Source: Natronocalculus amylovorans
Lineage (GTDB): Archaea; Halobacteriota; Halobacteria; Halobacteriales; Haloferacaceae
Direction of reading: 5' to 3'
NCBI RefSeq assembly: GCF_023638035.1
Contig: NZ_JAKRVX010000001.1
Location: 310,001 to 374,000, forward strand
DNA length: 64,000 nucleotides
Part shown: piece by piece, positions 16,744-25,741 of the stretch
Layout of the letters: each line of letters starts with the position of its first letter
Position numbering within the stretch: position 1 is the first letter of the stretch
Notes under the pieces: model-generated
Databases searched by the model: none
Seen by the model: only the letters and a program-made list of their open reading frames with translations
Told to the model about the DNA's origin: nothing
Program-made: the position numbers and the translations under genes

Positions 16744-16806
16744 ATGGAGCAGATTACGGGGAGAGAGACGAGAACGCGGATTCCGGAGGCGATCGGATTC
16801 CAATGA
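16744..16806 (+). CDS. 20-residue upstream ORF overlapping the uvrA start
   Basis: A short frame, [20 protein letters not shown], starts at 16744 and ends with a TGA (16804-16806) that overlaps the uvrA ATG (16803-16805) as ATGA. A TATA-like box sits at the right distance for a leaderless message beginning at its ATG. If translated, it would couple ribosomes directly onto uvrA. GGAGG at 16785-16789, inside this ORF, could also serve as a ribosome-binding site for uvrA. The peptide is not recognised. Confidence 0.45.
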   Translation: MEQITGRETRTRIPEAIGFQ

Positions 16807-19751
16807 GAAAACAACATATCGAAGTCCGAGGCGCTGAAGAGCACAACCTGAAAGATCTCGATGTCAAGATTCCGCGTGACGAATTTACGGTTGTAACCGG
16901 GCTCTCTGGCTCTGGAAAATCGTCGCTTGCATTCAATACGGTCTATGCGGAAGGCCAGCGTCGCTACATTGAGTCGTTGTCGGCCTATGCTCGGAACTTC
17001 CTCGGGCAGATGGACAAGCCACAGGTCGAAGCGGTGGAGGGTCTTTCACCAGCAATCTCGATCGATCAGAAGAACGCTGCAAACAACCCGCGATCGACAG
17101 TGGGAACCGTTACTGAACTGCATGACTATCTTCGACTGCTGTACGCACGGATTGGAGTACAGCACGATCCGATCACCGGAGAGCCGGTCGGTAAACAGAG
17201 TGCACAGGACATGGTTCAGCAGCTCCTTTCGCTGCCGGATGGGACGCGAGCCATGATTGCGGCCCCGATCGTTCGTGATCAGAAAGGCGCGTTTGAAGAC
17301 CTCTTTGATGAGCTTGTTGCAGACGGCTACGCTCGTGTGGAAGTTGATGGCGAGCAGTTCGATCTCACGATCAACAAACCGGAGTTGGACAAAAATTACG
17401 ATCACACGATCGATGTAATCGTGGACCGAGTGAAATTCACTTCTGACGCTCGATCGAGGATTACAGACAGTGTCGAAACTGCACTTGAGGCGGCAGATGG
17501 ACTCTTAAAAGTGATTATTCCGGACCCGCCTGAAGAGATAGAGATGGGCTCAAACAGTCGATCAACAGGCTCGCTTGGTGGTGACGGTGACGATCGGCTT
17601 GTGCTTGAGTTCTCCGAAGCGCTTGGCAACCCAAACAGCGAGTTCCAGTTCTCGGAGATCGAAACACGGTCGTTCTCGTTTAATAGCCCATACGGTGCTT
17701 GTCCGGAGTGTGAAGGAATCGGACAGAGCAAAGAGGTTGATGAAGACCTCATTATTGTCGATCCAGGGAAACCGCTCAAAAACGTTTTTGAGGCCTGGAG
17801 CTACAACCGATCGTACTATCGGACGCGGATTGATTCGGTTGCCAAGCATTTCGATCTCAGCGTGACCACACCGTGGGAAGAGATTGACGAAGACATCCAA
17901 CGGCAGTTCCTCTATGGGACCGATCGTGAGGTTGTCTTCGAGCGAACAACGCGAAACGGAACCCGACGAAAAACCAAACGGTTCGAGGGAGTGGTTCCAA
18001 ATCTTGAGCGCCGCCATATTGAGACAGACTCAAAAGGGACACGCGAACACATCGAGGAGTACATGGCAGTCACGACATGTCCATCATGTGATGGAACGCG
18101 ACTTCGTGAACAGTCGCGGCATGTGTTTGTTGACGGGACAGCAATCACCGACGTCAACCGTTTGAGCATTGGTGACGCGCGAAAACACTTCGAGGGAATG
18201 GAGGCAACGCTTTCGGATCGCGATCGAACAATCGCGGAGGAGATTCTCAAAGAGATTCGTGCGCGCTTGAGTTTCATGGAAGAGGTTGGGCTTGAGTATC
18301 TCACACTCGATCGTGAGGCATCTACGCTCTCTGGCGGAGAGAGCCAACGAATCCGGCTGGCAACACAGGTTGGTTCTGGGCTTGTCGGCGTGCTGTATGT
18401 GCTTGATGAGCCATCGATCGGGCTGCATCAACGGGATAACGATCGGCTCTTAGATACGCTTGAAGGGCTTCGCGATCTTGGAAATACGCTCGTTGTTGTC
18501 GAACACGATGAGGAGACGATGCGGCGAGCAGACACCATTATCGACATGGGGCCAGGACCAGGAAAGCGCGGTGGAGAGGTCGTTGCCCAGGGGACGTTCG
18601 ATGAGATTGTAGACGCCGACAACTCAATCACTGCGGATTATCTCTCGGGACGCAAAGAGATCGACGTTCCAAGCGAGAGACGTGACCCATCAGGATCGCT
18701 CACCGTTCGTGGCGCACGTCAACATAACCTTCGAGATGTGGATGTGTCGTTCCCGCTTGGTGTGTTTACGGCCGTAACTGGGGTCTCTGGCTCCGGCAAA
18801 TCGACGTTGATGCACGATATCCTGTACAAAAGCTTAGCGAGAGAGATGAACAATAACACCTCGGTTGATCCAGGCGACCATGATGCGATCGAGGGGATGG
18901 ATGCAATCGAGACCGTCAGGCTCATCGATCAGAGTCCGATCGGGAGAACGCCGCGATCGAATCCAGCAACCTATACCGGTGTGTTTGACTATGTTCGAGA
19001 GCTGTTTGCAGAGACAAAACTCTCGAAACAGCGTGGCTACAAGAAAGGCAGATTTTCGTTTAATGTCAAGGGTGGCCGCTGTGAGGAGTGTGGCGGACAG
19101 GGAACCGTCAAGATCGAGATGAACTTCCTCTCGGATGTGTACGTTCCGTGTGAGCAGTGTGATGGAGCACGATACAACAATGAAACGCTCGATGTCACGT
19201 ACAAGGACAAGACGATCGCAGATGTCCTCAACATGGAGGTTTCAGAAGCAAGAGAGTTCTTTGAAGCGAATAGCCAAATCCGTCGCCGGCTTACGCTACT
19301 CGAAGATGTTGGACTTGGCTATATGACGCTTGGACAGCCATCGACAACGCTCTCCGGTGGTGAGGCCCAGCGTGTGAAGCTTGCAGAGGAGCTTGGAAAA
19401 CGCGATAGCGGGAGCACACTCTACCTGCTTGATGAGCCGACAACCGGCCTCCACAAAGAGGACGAGCGAAAGCTCATCGACGTGCTCCACCGACTGGTCG
19501 ATAACGGTAACAGCGTTGTTGTGATCGAACACGAGATGGATTTGATCAAGAATGCCGATCGAGTGATCGATCTTGGTCCAGAGGGCGGTGAAAACGGTGG
19601 CGCACTTGTCGCACACGGAACGCCGGAGGAGGTTGCTCGAAACGACGACTCCTACACTGGGCTGTATCTTCGAGACGAGTTGCCAGCAGTTGATATTGAT
19701 GGCCCACGCAGCGATCGACGGAAGCCTGCAAAGGTCCCAAGCGACGACTAA
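16803..19751 (+). CDS. uvrA: Excinuclease ABC subunit A
   Basis: This full-length UvrA of 982 residues recognises DNA damage in nucleotide excision repair with UvrB and UvrC. It has two ABC ATPase halves: Walker [10 protein letters not shown] near residue 32 and GVSGSGKST near 660, with signatures [12 protein letters not shown] and [12 protein letters not shown] and matching Walker B segments [11 protein letters not shown] and [12 protein letters not shown]. Zinc modules are visible as CPECEG, CPSCDG and the large CEECGG...CEQCDG finger. The protein is typical of the bacterial-type UvrA found in haloarchaea. Translation is probably coupled to the mini-ORF in front. Confidence 0.97.
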   Translation: MRKQHIEVRGAEEHNLKDLDVKIPRDEFTVVTGLSGSGKSSLAFNTVYAEGQRRYIESLSAYARNFLGQMDKPQVEAVEGLSPAISIDQKNAANNPRSTVGTVTELHDYLRLLYARIGVQHDPITGEPVGKQSAQDMVQQLLSLPDGTRAMIAAPIVRDQKGAFEDLFDELVADGYARVEVDGEQFDLTINKPELDKNYDHTIDVIVDRVKFTSDARSRITDSVETALEAADGLLKVIIPDPPEEIEMGSNSRSTGSLGGDGDDRLVLEFSEALGNPNSEFQFSEIETRSFSFNSPYGACPECEGIGQSKEVDEDLIIVDPGKPLKNVFEAWSYNRSYYRTRIDSVAKHFDLSVTTPWEEIDEDIQRQFLYGTDREVVFERTTRNGTRRKTKRFEGVVPNLERRHIETDSKGTREHIEEYMAVTTCPSCDGTRLREQSRHVFVDGTAITDVNRLSIGDARKHFEGMEATLSDRDRTIAEEILKEIRARLSFMEEVGLEYLTLDREASTLSGGESQRIRLATQVGSGLVGVLYVLDEPSIGLHQRDNDRLLDTLEGLRDLGNTLVVVEHDEETMRRADTIIDMGPGPGKRGGEVVAQGTFDEIVDADNSITADYLSGRKEIDVPSERRDPSGSLTVRGARQHNLRDVDVSFPLGVFTAVTGVSGSGKSTLMHDILYKSLAREMNNNTSVDPGDHDAIEGMDAIETVRLIDQSPIGRTPRSNPATYTGVFDYVRELFAETKLSKQRGYKKGRFSFNVKGGRCEECGGQGTVKIEMNFLSDVYVPCEQCDGARYNNETLDVTYKDKTIADVLNMEVSEAREFFEANSQIRRRLTLLEDVGLGYMTLGQPSTTLSGGEAQRVKLAEELGKRDSGSTLYLLDEPTTGLHKEDERKLIDVLHRLVDNGNSVVVIEHEMDLIKNADRVIDLGPEGGENGGALVAHGTPEEVARNDDSYTGLYLRDELPAVDIDGPRSDRRKPAKVPSDD

Positions 19752-19799
19752 CACTCACTGGCTCCGACTGTTTTTGTATCTCCGCGGAGAGCGTACGGT

Positions 19800-20789
19800 A
19801 TGACCGTTTGCTACCTTGCAATGAGAACTGACCTCTACGTGGTCACTGAAAGTGAGACACGGCGATCGCTAGGCGGCAAACAGCTAGCGTGTGTGACAGC
19901 ACATTCCAACGATCCGGAAACGGTCTTCGTTGGGACCGTTGAGAATGGGCTACAGCGATCGACAGATGGTGGACAGACGTTCGATCGAATCGGAACCACG
20001 TCAATCGAGCAGGATGCTGTAACGGCAGTTGCGATCGATACAACGGATCACAACCGGATCTGGGCCGGGACGGAACCAAGCCGGGTGTATCGCTCGATAG
20101 ATGGCGGTGATAGCTGGAACGAGTGTCGTACACCCACAACACTCGCTTCAGCAGAGCGCTGGTCATTTCCGCCACGGCCACACACGCATCACGTCAGGTG
20201 GATTGAACCGCATCCAACCAACGAAGACCACCTCTACGTTGGGATTGAGGCAGGTGCACTCATCCAGACCCATGATGGAGGCGAGACGTGGCACGATCGA
20301 GTTCCGGATTCCCGGATTGACAATCACACACTGACAACACATCCACGGGCGCCAGATCGAGTCTGGAGCGCAGCGGGTGACGGCTACGCTGAAAGCACTG
20401 ATGCTGGTGAGGCGTGGACACATCCACAGGAGGGACTCGAGCACCGCTACTGTTGGAGCGTTGCCGTCGATCCTGGAGAGCCACGCACCGTGCTTCTCTC
20501 CGCTGCAGACGGTGCCAGAACGGCACACGCAGCCGATCGGGCCGACTCCTACATCTACCGAAAACAGCATGCCGAACCGTGGGAGCGGCTCGATGGAACA
20601 GGAATACCGATGGGCGACGGCGTTGTTCGGGCAGTACTGACCTCCGGAACGACCGTGGGAGAGCTATTTGCCGCAACAAATTATGGACTCTACCGGACCG
20701 CAGACGGAGGCGATCGTTGGGACCCGGTGTGTGAGACATGGCCAGACGCGTTTGAAACACAGACACCACAAGGATTGGCTGTTGTCTAG
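19800..20789 (+). CDS. BNR/Asp-box beta-propeller protein
   Basis: This soluble protein of 329 residues is made of repeated Asp-box motifs: STDGGQTF, SIDGGDSW, THDGGETW, STDAGEAW and TADGGDRW. These mark blades of a sialidase- or VPS10-like beta-propeller. There is no signal peptide, so it probably acts in the cytoplasm. Such haloarchaeal proteins are annotated as BNR or WD40/YVTN-like and have no demonstrated function; the active-site residues of real sialidases are not evident. An alternative start is the ATG at 19821. It follows uvrA on the same strand by 48 bases. Confidence 0.75.
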   Translation: MTVCYLAMRTDLYVVTESETRRSLGGKQLACVTAHSNDPETVFVGTVENGLQRSTDGGQTFDRIGTTSIEQDAVTAVAIDTTDHNRIWAGTEPSRVYRSIDGGDSWNECRTPTTLASAERWSFPPRPHTHHVRWIEPHPTNEDHLYVGIEAGALIQTHDGGETWHDRVPDSRIDNHTLTTHPRAPDRVWSAAGDGYAESTDAGEAWTHPQEGLEHRYCWSVAVDPGEPRTVLLSAADGARTAHAADRADSYIYRKQHAEPWERLDGTGIPMGDGVVRAVLTSGTTVGELFAATNYGLYRTADGGDRWDPVCETWPDAFETQTPQGLAVV

Positions 20790-20832
20790 CGACTGAGGAA
20801 CGTATTTCCGGACGGAGGCTGTCAGTATAGAT

Positions 20833-21267
20833 ATGGCTTGGTCTCTCCGTCGGCGGCTTGCAGTTGGTGGCGTGATTTTATTCACGCTGTTTGCGTTTGC
20901 GTTAGGGTTTGCGATCACAAGCGGGATGCTGTTGGGTATTCATGGATTTTTGCTTGGGATGGTTCCGTTTACGTTTCTTGCAATCGTATTGTTGTTGGCA
21001 ATTCCGCTCGTTCCGATCGTGTTGCTCTGGTACACAGTCTCTCGACTGCTAGGTATCCCGATGAATCCGTTCCCCGATGAGGACGAACAGGAGTCTGAAC
21101 CAGAGACACCGCTTGAGCGACTCAAAAATCGGTACGCTGCCGGGGAGATCACCGAATCGGAGTTTGAGCGACAGGTTGATCGACTCTTGGATGTTGAAGA
21201 CCGAGAGACTGACACGCGTGTTGAGTGGTACAGTGCAGAGCGGCGTGAACGCGAGCGATCGTATTAA
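20833..21267 (+). CDS. SHOCT-domain membrane protein
   Basis: This 144-residue protein has two to three hydrophobic helices (about 10-31, 36-70), an acidic linker (PDEDEQESEPETPLERLKNR) and a C-terminal SHOCT motif (LKNRYAAGEITESEFERQVDRLL). SHOCT is a short oligomerisation helix pair found at the ends of many prokaryotic membrane proteins. Haloarchaea have many such small SHOCT proteins of unknown role. Confidence 0.8.
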   Translation: MAWSLRRRLAVGGVILFTLFAFALGFAITSGMLLGIHGFLLGMVPFTFLAIVLLLAIPLVPIVLLWYTVSRLLGIPMNPFPDEDEQESEPETPLERLKNRYAAGEITESEFERQVDRLLDVEDRETDTRVEWYSAERRERERSY

Positions 21268-21314
21268 ACAGCGAAACTGACAACCTATTTGCCGGATAAC
21301 CCATACTACTGTGT

Positions 21315-22400
21315 ATGTATGATTTCATCGTCGTCGGTGTTGGTCCCGCCGGGGCACGATTTGCACGCCGAGCAGCCGAGTCCGGCTACGACGTGCTTGC
21401 ACTCGAAAAAGGGGAGATCGGAACACCGCTTGCCTGCTCAGGACACGTCAGTACAGATATCTGGTCGTACGTCCCCGAGGACGCAAAGGAAACGTTGTTT
21501 CAAAACCGGATCTACGGTGCGAACTTCTACACTGGGGGCCCCGATACGGAGCCAAACCTATTTTATAAAACTGAAGAGATATCGAACGTAATCGATCGGG
21601 TTGGGCTCGATAACACACTCGCCGCCTGTGCCCGAAATGCAGGGGCAGACGTTCGAGAAGGACATACCGTTACGGCGATTGACGAACGGGGCGATCGGGT
21701 CGTCGTTACGGCTCGTGTTGCAGAGACAGAGTCGGTACAGACGTTTTCGGCGAAGATGGTTGCCGGCTGTGATGGGCCGATTTCAAAAGTACGACGCACG
21801 GCAGGGCTCGACGAACCGGATGAGACGCTCCACGGGGTGCTTGCATTCACAGACGAAGTGGATGCAGGCAATCACGTTGACGTGCACCTGACTGTCCCAC
21901 GATTTTTTGCTTGGCGCATTCCGCGTGGTGATGCGGGCGTAGAGTACGGTCTTGCAGCCCCGCCCGGTGCAGAAGTAAACGAGATGTTCGATATGTTGAC
22001 CGATCAGTATGCTGTTGAGACGGAGCACTTCTGTTCTGGGGCTATTCCGATCGGCCCGCCAGACCGGGTGACAACCGATCGGATATTTTTGATTGGTGAC
22101 GCAGCCGCACAGACAAAACCCTTCACTGGAGGCGGGATTCTATACGGGATGACGGCTGCAGACTGTGCGGCACGACATATCCAGCCCGATCGGCCAGCAT
22201 CGCTTTCGATTTATGAAGACGCATGGCGTCGAGAGCTCGCGACCGAGATACGGCTTGGAAAACTGATTCGAAGCGCCTACTCGCTGCCGGTGCCAGTACA
22301 AACAGCGGGGCTGAAAGCGCTCTCCGGAGAGATCGGTGTACATATGGATAAACCGACCTCCTTTTTTTCACCGGCACATCTAAGACGGCTGTTTAGCTAG
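21315..22400 (+). CDS. Geranylgeranyl reductase family flavoprotein
   Basis: In this 361-residue flavoprotein the N terminus has the FAD-binding GxGxxG loop (FIVVGVGPAGARFARRA, residues 4-20) and the second FAD motif FLIGDAAAQTKPFTGGGILYG appears near 257-277. Enzymes of this family saturate the isoprenoid chains of archaeal ether lipids (digeranylgeranylglycerophospholipid reductase) or menaquinone side chains. The halophile paralogues are hard to tell apart. A CTATTTG box lies about 30 bases before the ATG. The gene converges on the histidine kinase gene and their coding ends overlap by eight bases. Confidence 0.83.
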   Translation: MYDFIVVGVGPAGARFARRAAESGYDVLALEKGEIGTPLACSGHVSTDIWSYVPEDAKETLFQNRIYGANFYTGGPDTEPNLFYKTEEISNVIDRVGLDNTLAACARNAGADVREGHTVTAIDERGDRVVVTARVAETESVQTFSAKMVAGCDGPISKVRRTAGLDEPDETLHGVLAFTDEVDAGNHVDVHLTVPRFFAWRIPRGDAGVEYGLAAPPGAEVNEMFDMLTDQYAVETEHFCSGAIPIGPPDRVTTDRIFLIGDAAAQTKPFTGGGILYGMTAADCAARHIQPDRPASLSIYEDAWRRELATEIRLGKLIRSAYSLPVPVQTAGLKALSGEIGVHMDKPTSFFSPAHLRRLFS

Positions 22401-24261
22401 TCTGTGTGCTCTGTGGCAGTTCAATCCGAACGCAGCTTCCACGAGGTTTAGCATCAGTATATGTGAGGTTTCCGCCTGCAGAAGCAACGGACCATCGAAT
22501 AAGCCACAGCCCAAGACCGCTTGCATGGTTAACCGGTGTTTCGTCGGCACCGACCAGTGCAGACTGCTCGGATACGGGTATGCCTGGTCCATCATCTGTG
22601 ATGGTGAGGACAATTGACTCAGCCGTTTCTTCGATCGTCACTTCGATTCGAGGAGTATCCTGGTCAGAGTGAGTCACTGCGTTCGTCAACAACTCGCTGA
22701 TCGCAAATCGGATGCTCTCACTCGAGTCAATATATGCGGTGTTTGGGAACGAGGTGACAACACGGCCGCTTTCCTCGCCGAATTTTCCTCTGAGCTCTTG
22801 AATCTCTGTACGAACCACTCTAACAAGATCGACTGCAGTCCGAGACTGCTTATCTGCATGCATCGCACTGCGAAACTGCCGTGCTTCCTCGCTTAGTTCA
22901 AGCAGTTCATACGCCGCACTGAGCACTGCTTCTGCGTGGGTGCCGTCTCTCGTATCGCTGGGCGAATTCGCAATCTCTTCGGCGTGTCCGATGATGACAT
23001 TGAGCCGATTTCGGAAGTTATGTCGAAGCACTCGATCTAACACAGCAAGCTGTTGATTCCGCTCGCGCTCATCCGTAACATCACGCTGAAACCCAATGAA
23101 ATTTCTGAGCTCAGTATTATAATAAACGGGAGAAACGTCAAGTTCATTATACCACTCCGTTCCATCCGATCGCTGGTTGAGTATCACTGTATTAATCGGT
23201 TCGCCATTGGCAATCGCTTCACGCAAGTCCGATTTAATTGCAGAGGTAGTCTGTGGGGGCTGAAAAATACGTGGGTTCTCACCGAGAATATCGCTTGCAT
23301 TCCTGCCGGTCAGTCGCTCTAGCTCTTTGTTTACGTAAATTAACGGGTTGTCAGGCTCCGTTGCATCGGTGATTGTGATACCAATCTTCGCATCATCCAT
23401 GGCACGGCGATAGAGTCGGAGTTGCTCTTCTCGTTGGTGTTGCTCAGTGACATCACGAATGACAAGTGCGATCGAGTCACCGCTTGACCCAAGTTGAACA
23501 GCTGCCACTTCGACGGGTGTCGAATTTGGTACTGTAGATATCCCTGAAAGAAATGGTGTTGGCTCACCAATATCAGCCGACAACAACGACTCTTGGATGC
23601 GCTCCCAATCAGTTCCTAGCAGGTGCCTAACTGACCGTCCAATAAGCGCTGATTCGGTTTGTTTGAAAAGTTTGACTGCCGACCGATTAACATATCTTAT
23701 TGTTTCGTTAGTGACAATGGTGACCGCCCCAGGTATCAGACGGAGTACTCTACGATACTCTTCGCGACTCACATACAATTCAACAGAGAGCCGTCGGATT
23801 CGAAACAACGCAACCAGACGGTGCGCAAGTTCGGATTTCCGGATTGGCGTTGTGATTACCTCCGTAATGAGTGAACGGAGAACTGTGGGAAGTCGCCCAA
23901 CAACATCTTCGCCGGAAGTGGATTCAGACGTTACAAGAAGGCATGGAATATATCCCGTTTCGTTTTGTGTGAAATACGAAACCAATTCGTCGCTAATTTC
24001 GATAAGTGTTGGAACATCAACAATACAAATGTCAAACGGATCGTCAGTAAAGCACTCGGTTGGGGGTGTGTTCACCGTAGACCCTCCAAATCGGGCGAGC
24101 CATGAGACCAGAAGTCGTTGATTTTCTTTTTTCGAAAGCCTACAGGCGACTGTCCCTCCTACTTTCGATGGAGTGGTCTCAGTAACACTATCAGACGTGA
24201 GGAGTGATGACAGCTGAGCATACGGATACGGAGGTGGCGGTTCCGACGGGTGATCAGTCAT
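22393..24261 (-). CDS. Histidine kinase with degenerate receiver and two PAS domains
   Basis: This 622-residue soluble kinase starts with a receiver-like domain (about 35-150; ICIVDVP, PCLLVTS) in which the usual Lys-Pro is TP (TTPIRKSEL), so it is probably not a normal receiver. PAS1 spans about 165-275 and PAS2 about 283-397. The H-box VLRHNFRNRLNVIIGHAEE has phospho-acceptor H414. The ATPase domain shows the N-box ELLTNAVTHS, G1 DDGPGIP and G2 GLGLWLIRW. PAS2 resembles a LOV domain (LTGRNASDILGENPRIFQPP), but the photo-adduct cysteine position is P330. There are no membrane helices. Its start overlaps the stop of the KaiC-like gene (ATGA), so both act in one signalling unit. Confidence 0.85.
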   Translation of the reverse strand: MTDHPSEPPPPYPYAQLSSLLTSDSVTETTPSKVGGTVACRLSKKENQRLLVSWLARFGGSTVNTPPTECFTDDPFDICIVDVPTLIEISDELVSYFTQNETGYIPCLLVTSESTSGEDVVGRLPTVLRSLITEVITTPIRKSELAHRLVALFRIRRLSVELYVSREEYRRVLRLIPGAVTIVTNETIRYVNRSAVKLFKQTESALIGRSVRHLLGTDWERIQESLLSADIGEPTPFLSGISTVPNSTPVEVAAVQLGSSGDSIALVIRDVTEQHQREEQLRLYRRAMDDAKIGITITDATEPDNPLIYVNKELERLTGRNASDILGENPRIFQPPQTTSAIKSDLREAIANGEPINTVILNQRSDGTEWYNELDVSPVYYNTELRNFIGFQRDVTDERERNQQLAVLDRVLRHNFRNRLNVIIGHAEEIANSPSDTRDGTHAEAVLSAAYELLELSEEARQFRSAMHADKQSRTAVDLVRVVRTEIQELRGKFGEESGRVVTSFPNTAYIDSSESIRFAISELLTNAVTHSDQDTPRIEVTIEETAESIVLTITDDGPGIPVSEQSALVGADETPVNHASGLGLWLIRWSVASAGGNLTYTDAKPRGSCVRIELPQSTQTS

Positions 24262-25709
24262 GGGTCTAGATCACGTAGTTGGGGAACACCAGTCAAGACA
24301 CCCTGTAATCCGCGAAGCGGTTCACCGATCTGAATGCCCGTATCTGTGATCTCAAACTCTCGGAGCGTCCGATCAAATCCACTAATGCGTTTCTTTAAAA
24401 TACCGATCGACTTTCGAAGTTCGCCATCAACTTCAACATATCTGAAAAAGACGATGGTATCCGCAAGATAGCTAATGTTTGTACTTGTCACATCGAGTGC
24501 CCCAGCAACACCGCCAACATCGTCAGTCAATATCGTTGTAACACCCATATTTTTCAGATATCGACAAAGGGCGTGCAACTCTCGGATGAGCTCATCCTCA
24601 TCGCCGCGGATTGAAAGCCGATATCCAGAGAGCCCATCAAGTAACACTGTGCGGGCATTCTGTTGTTCGACTGCTGTTCGGACCTGCGCTGCAAACTCAT
24701 CCGGTGAAACTGCCAGCGGCTCTACTTCTTCGATCGATAGGTGGCCTCCCGACAACATCTCGGTAATTGGGATACCAATGGATTCTGCACGATGCGTAAA
24801 CGTCTCTTTGACCTCATCAAATAGATACGCAACTGATCGCTCACCACGGGCTGCAGACTCTTTTATAAAGTGTGTCCCTGTGGTTGTTTTCCCAACACCA
24901 CTGGAACCACTTAAGATTGTGATCGTTCCACGTTCAATGCCACCGTTTAAAAGTGAGTCAAGTTTTGAAACTCCAGTTGAGAGTTTGTCCGTGTCGAACG
25001 ATCGACGATGTGACTGCGGAGTTAGTTTCGGATAGATCACGAGGCCAGTATCGGTGATACGGAGTGTATGGTCACCGGACATGAATGAGGAGCCACGGAA
25101 TTTATTCACCGAAAATATCCGCCCTTTTTTAGCATAGCCGAGCGTGAGTGTTCCATCTGAGAGATACTGATAATCGAATTCATCTCGATCCCCAACCGGC
25201 TGCGTGGTGAACAGAACTGTTGTTTCCTGTTCGGACAAGAACGAAAAGAACGCCATTAATTGTTGTCTGAACTGATAGGTATTTGGCGAAAGTTGTCGGA
25301 GCCTCGTGATCGGATCGATGACAACACGATCCGGCTCAATCGTTGTAATCGCCTCACGAACCGGTTCGGTGAATCCAGCCGATTCGACCTCATCCGGTGA
25401 GAAGATATCGTACGTTGATGCAGTCGTAAAATGTGCCCCTTGTGGCGTTAGATCAAGAAATTCGATTGCGGAGGTATCAAATCCAAGTCGGGTTGCATTT
25501 TGTCGGATACTCTCGACAGACTCTTCAAACGTAATGTACAGAACACGTTCATTCTTGTCGATTCCAGCAAGCAGAAACTGCAATGCAAAAATCGTTTTGC
25601 CAGTGCCCGGTTCTCCATGAAGCATATACGATCGGTTCGGTACCAATCCCCCAGAAAGAACCGTATCCGCACCCGGAGCGCCGGTCGAAAGGCGCGACTC
25701 AGTATCCAT
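24258..25709 (-). CDS. KaiC-like two-domain RecA-family ATPase
   Basis: This 483-residue protein has tandem KaiC/RadA-type ATPase domains. Walker A motifs are GEPGTGKT (32-39) and GSSGVGKT (268-275). The catalytic carboxylates are FEES (E62, E63) in domain 1 and LFDEVKE in domain 2, and Walker B regions are VVIDPITRL and TVLLDGLSG. Haloarchaeal KaiC-like proteins lack the clock C terminus and usually sit next to histidine kinases, as here. They are thought to gate signal output by ATP-driven hexamer assembly. The ATG at 25709 is chosen; a frame extension to 25793 would invade the YgfZ-like gene. An inverted repeat is 17-32 bases upstream. Confidence 0.85.
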   Translation of the reverse strand: MDTESRLSTGAPGADTVLSGGLVPNRSYMLHGEPGTGKTIFALQFLLAGIDKNERVLYITFEESVESIRQNATRLGFDTSAIEFLDLTPQGAHFTTASTYDIFSPDEVESAGFTEPVREAITTIEPDRVVIDPITRLRQLSPNTYQFRQQLMAFFSFLSEQETTVLFTTQPVGDRDEFDYQYLSDGTLTLGYAKKGRIFSVNKFRGSSFMSGDHTLRITDTGLVIYPKLTPQSHRRSFDTDKLSTGVSKLDSLLNGGIERGTITILSGSSGVGKTTTGTHFIKESAARGERSVAYLFDEVKETFTHRAESIGIPITEMLSGGHLSIEEVEPLAVSPDEFAAQVRTAVEQQNARTVLLDGLSGYRLSIRGDEDELIRELHALCRYLKNMGVTTILTDDVGGVAGALDVTSTNISYLADTIVFFRYVEVDGELRKSIGILKKRISGFDRTLREFEITDTGIQIGEPLRGLQGVLTGVPQLRDLDP

Positions 25710-25725
25710 TAGAATATAATAAGGG

Positions 25726-25741
25726 GTTACAAAGATGTAAC
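25726..25741 (-). promoter_or_regulatory. Perfect inverted repeat upstream of the KaiC-like gene
   Basis: GTTACA-AAGA-TGTAAC is a perfect 6-base palindrome around a 4-base spacer. It lies 17-32 bases before the KaiC-like start and touches the end of the YgfZ-like gene. It sits where the TATA region should be, followed by AT-rich TTATTATATT. It may be an operator, or a weak hairpin ending the upstream transcript. Confidence 0.45.

Noticed and set aside
25726-25741. The palindrome as a certain transcription terminator
   Set aside because: Too short to end transcription with confidence and has no T-run immediately after it on the minus strand; kept only as a possible operator.
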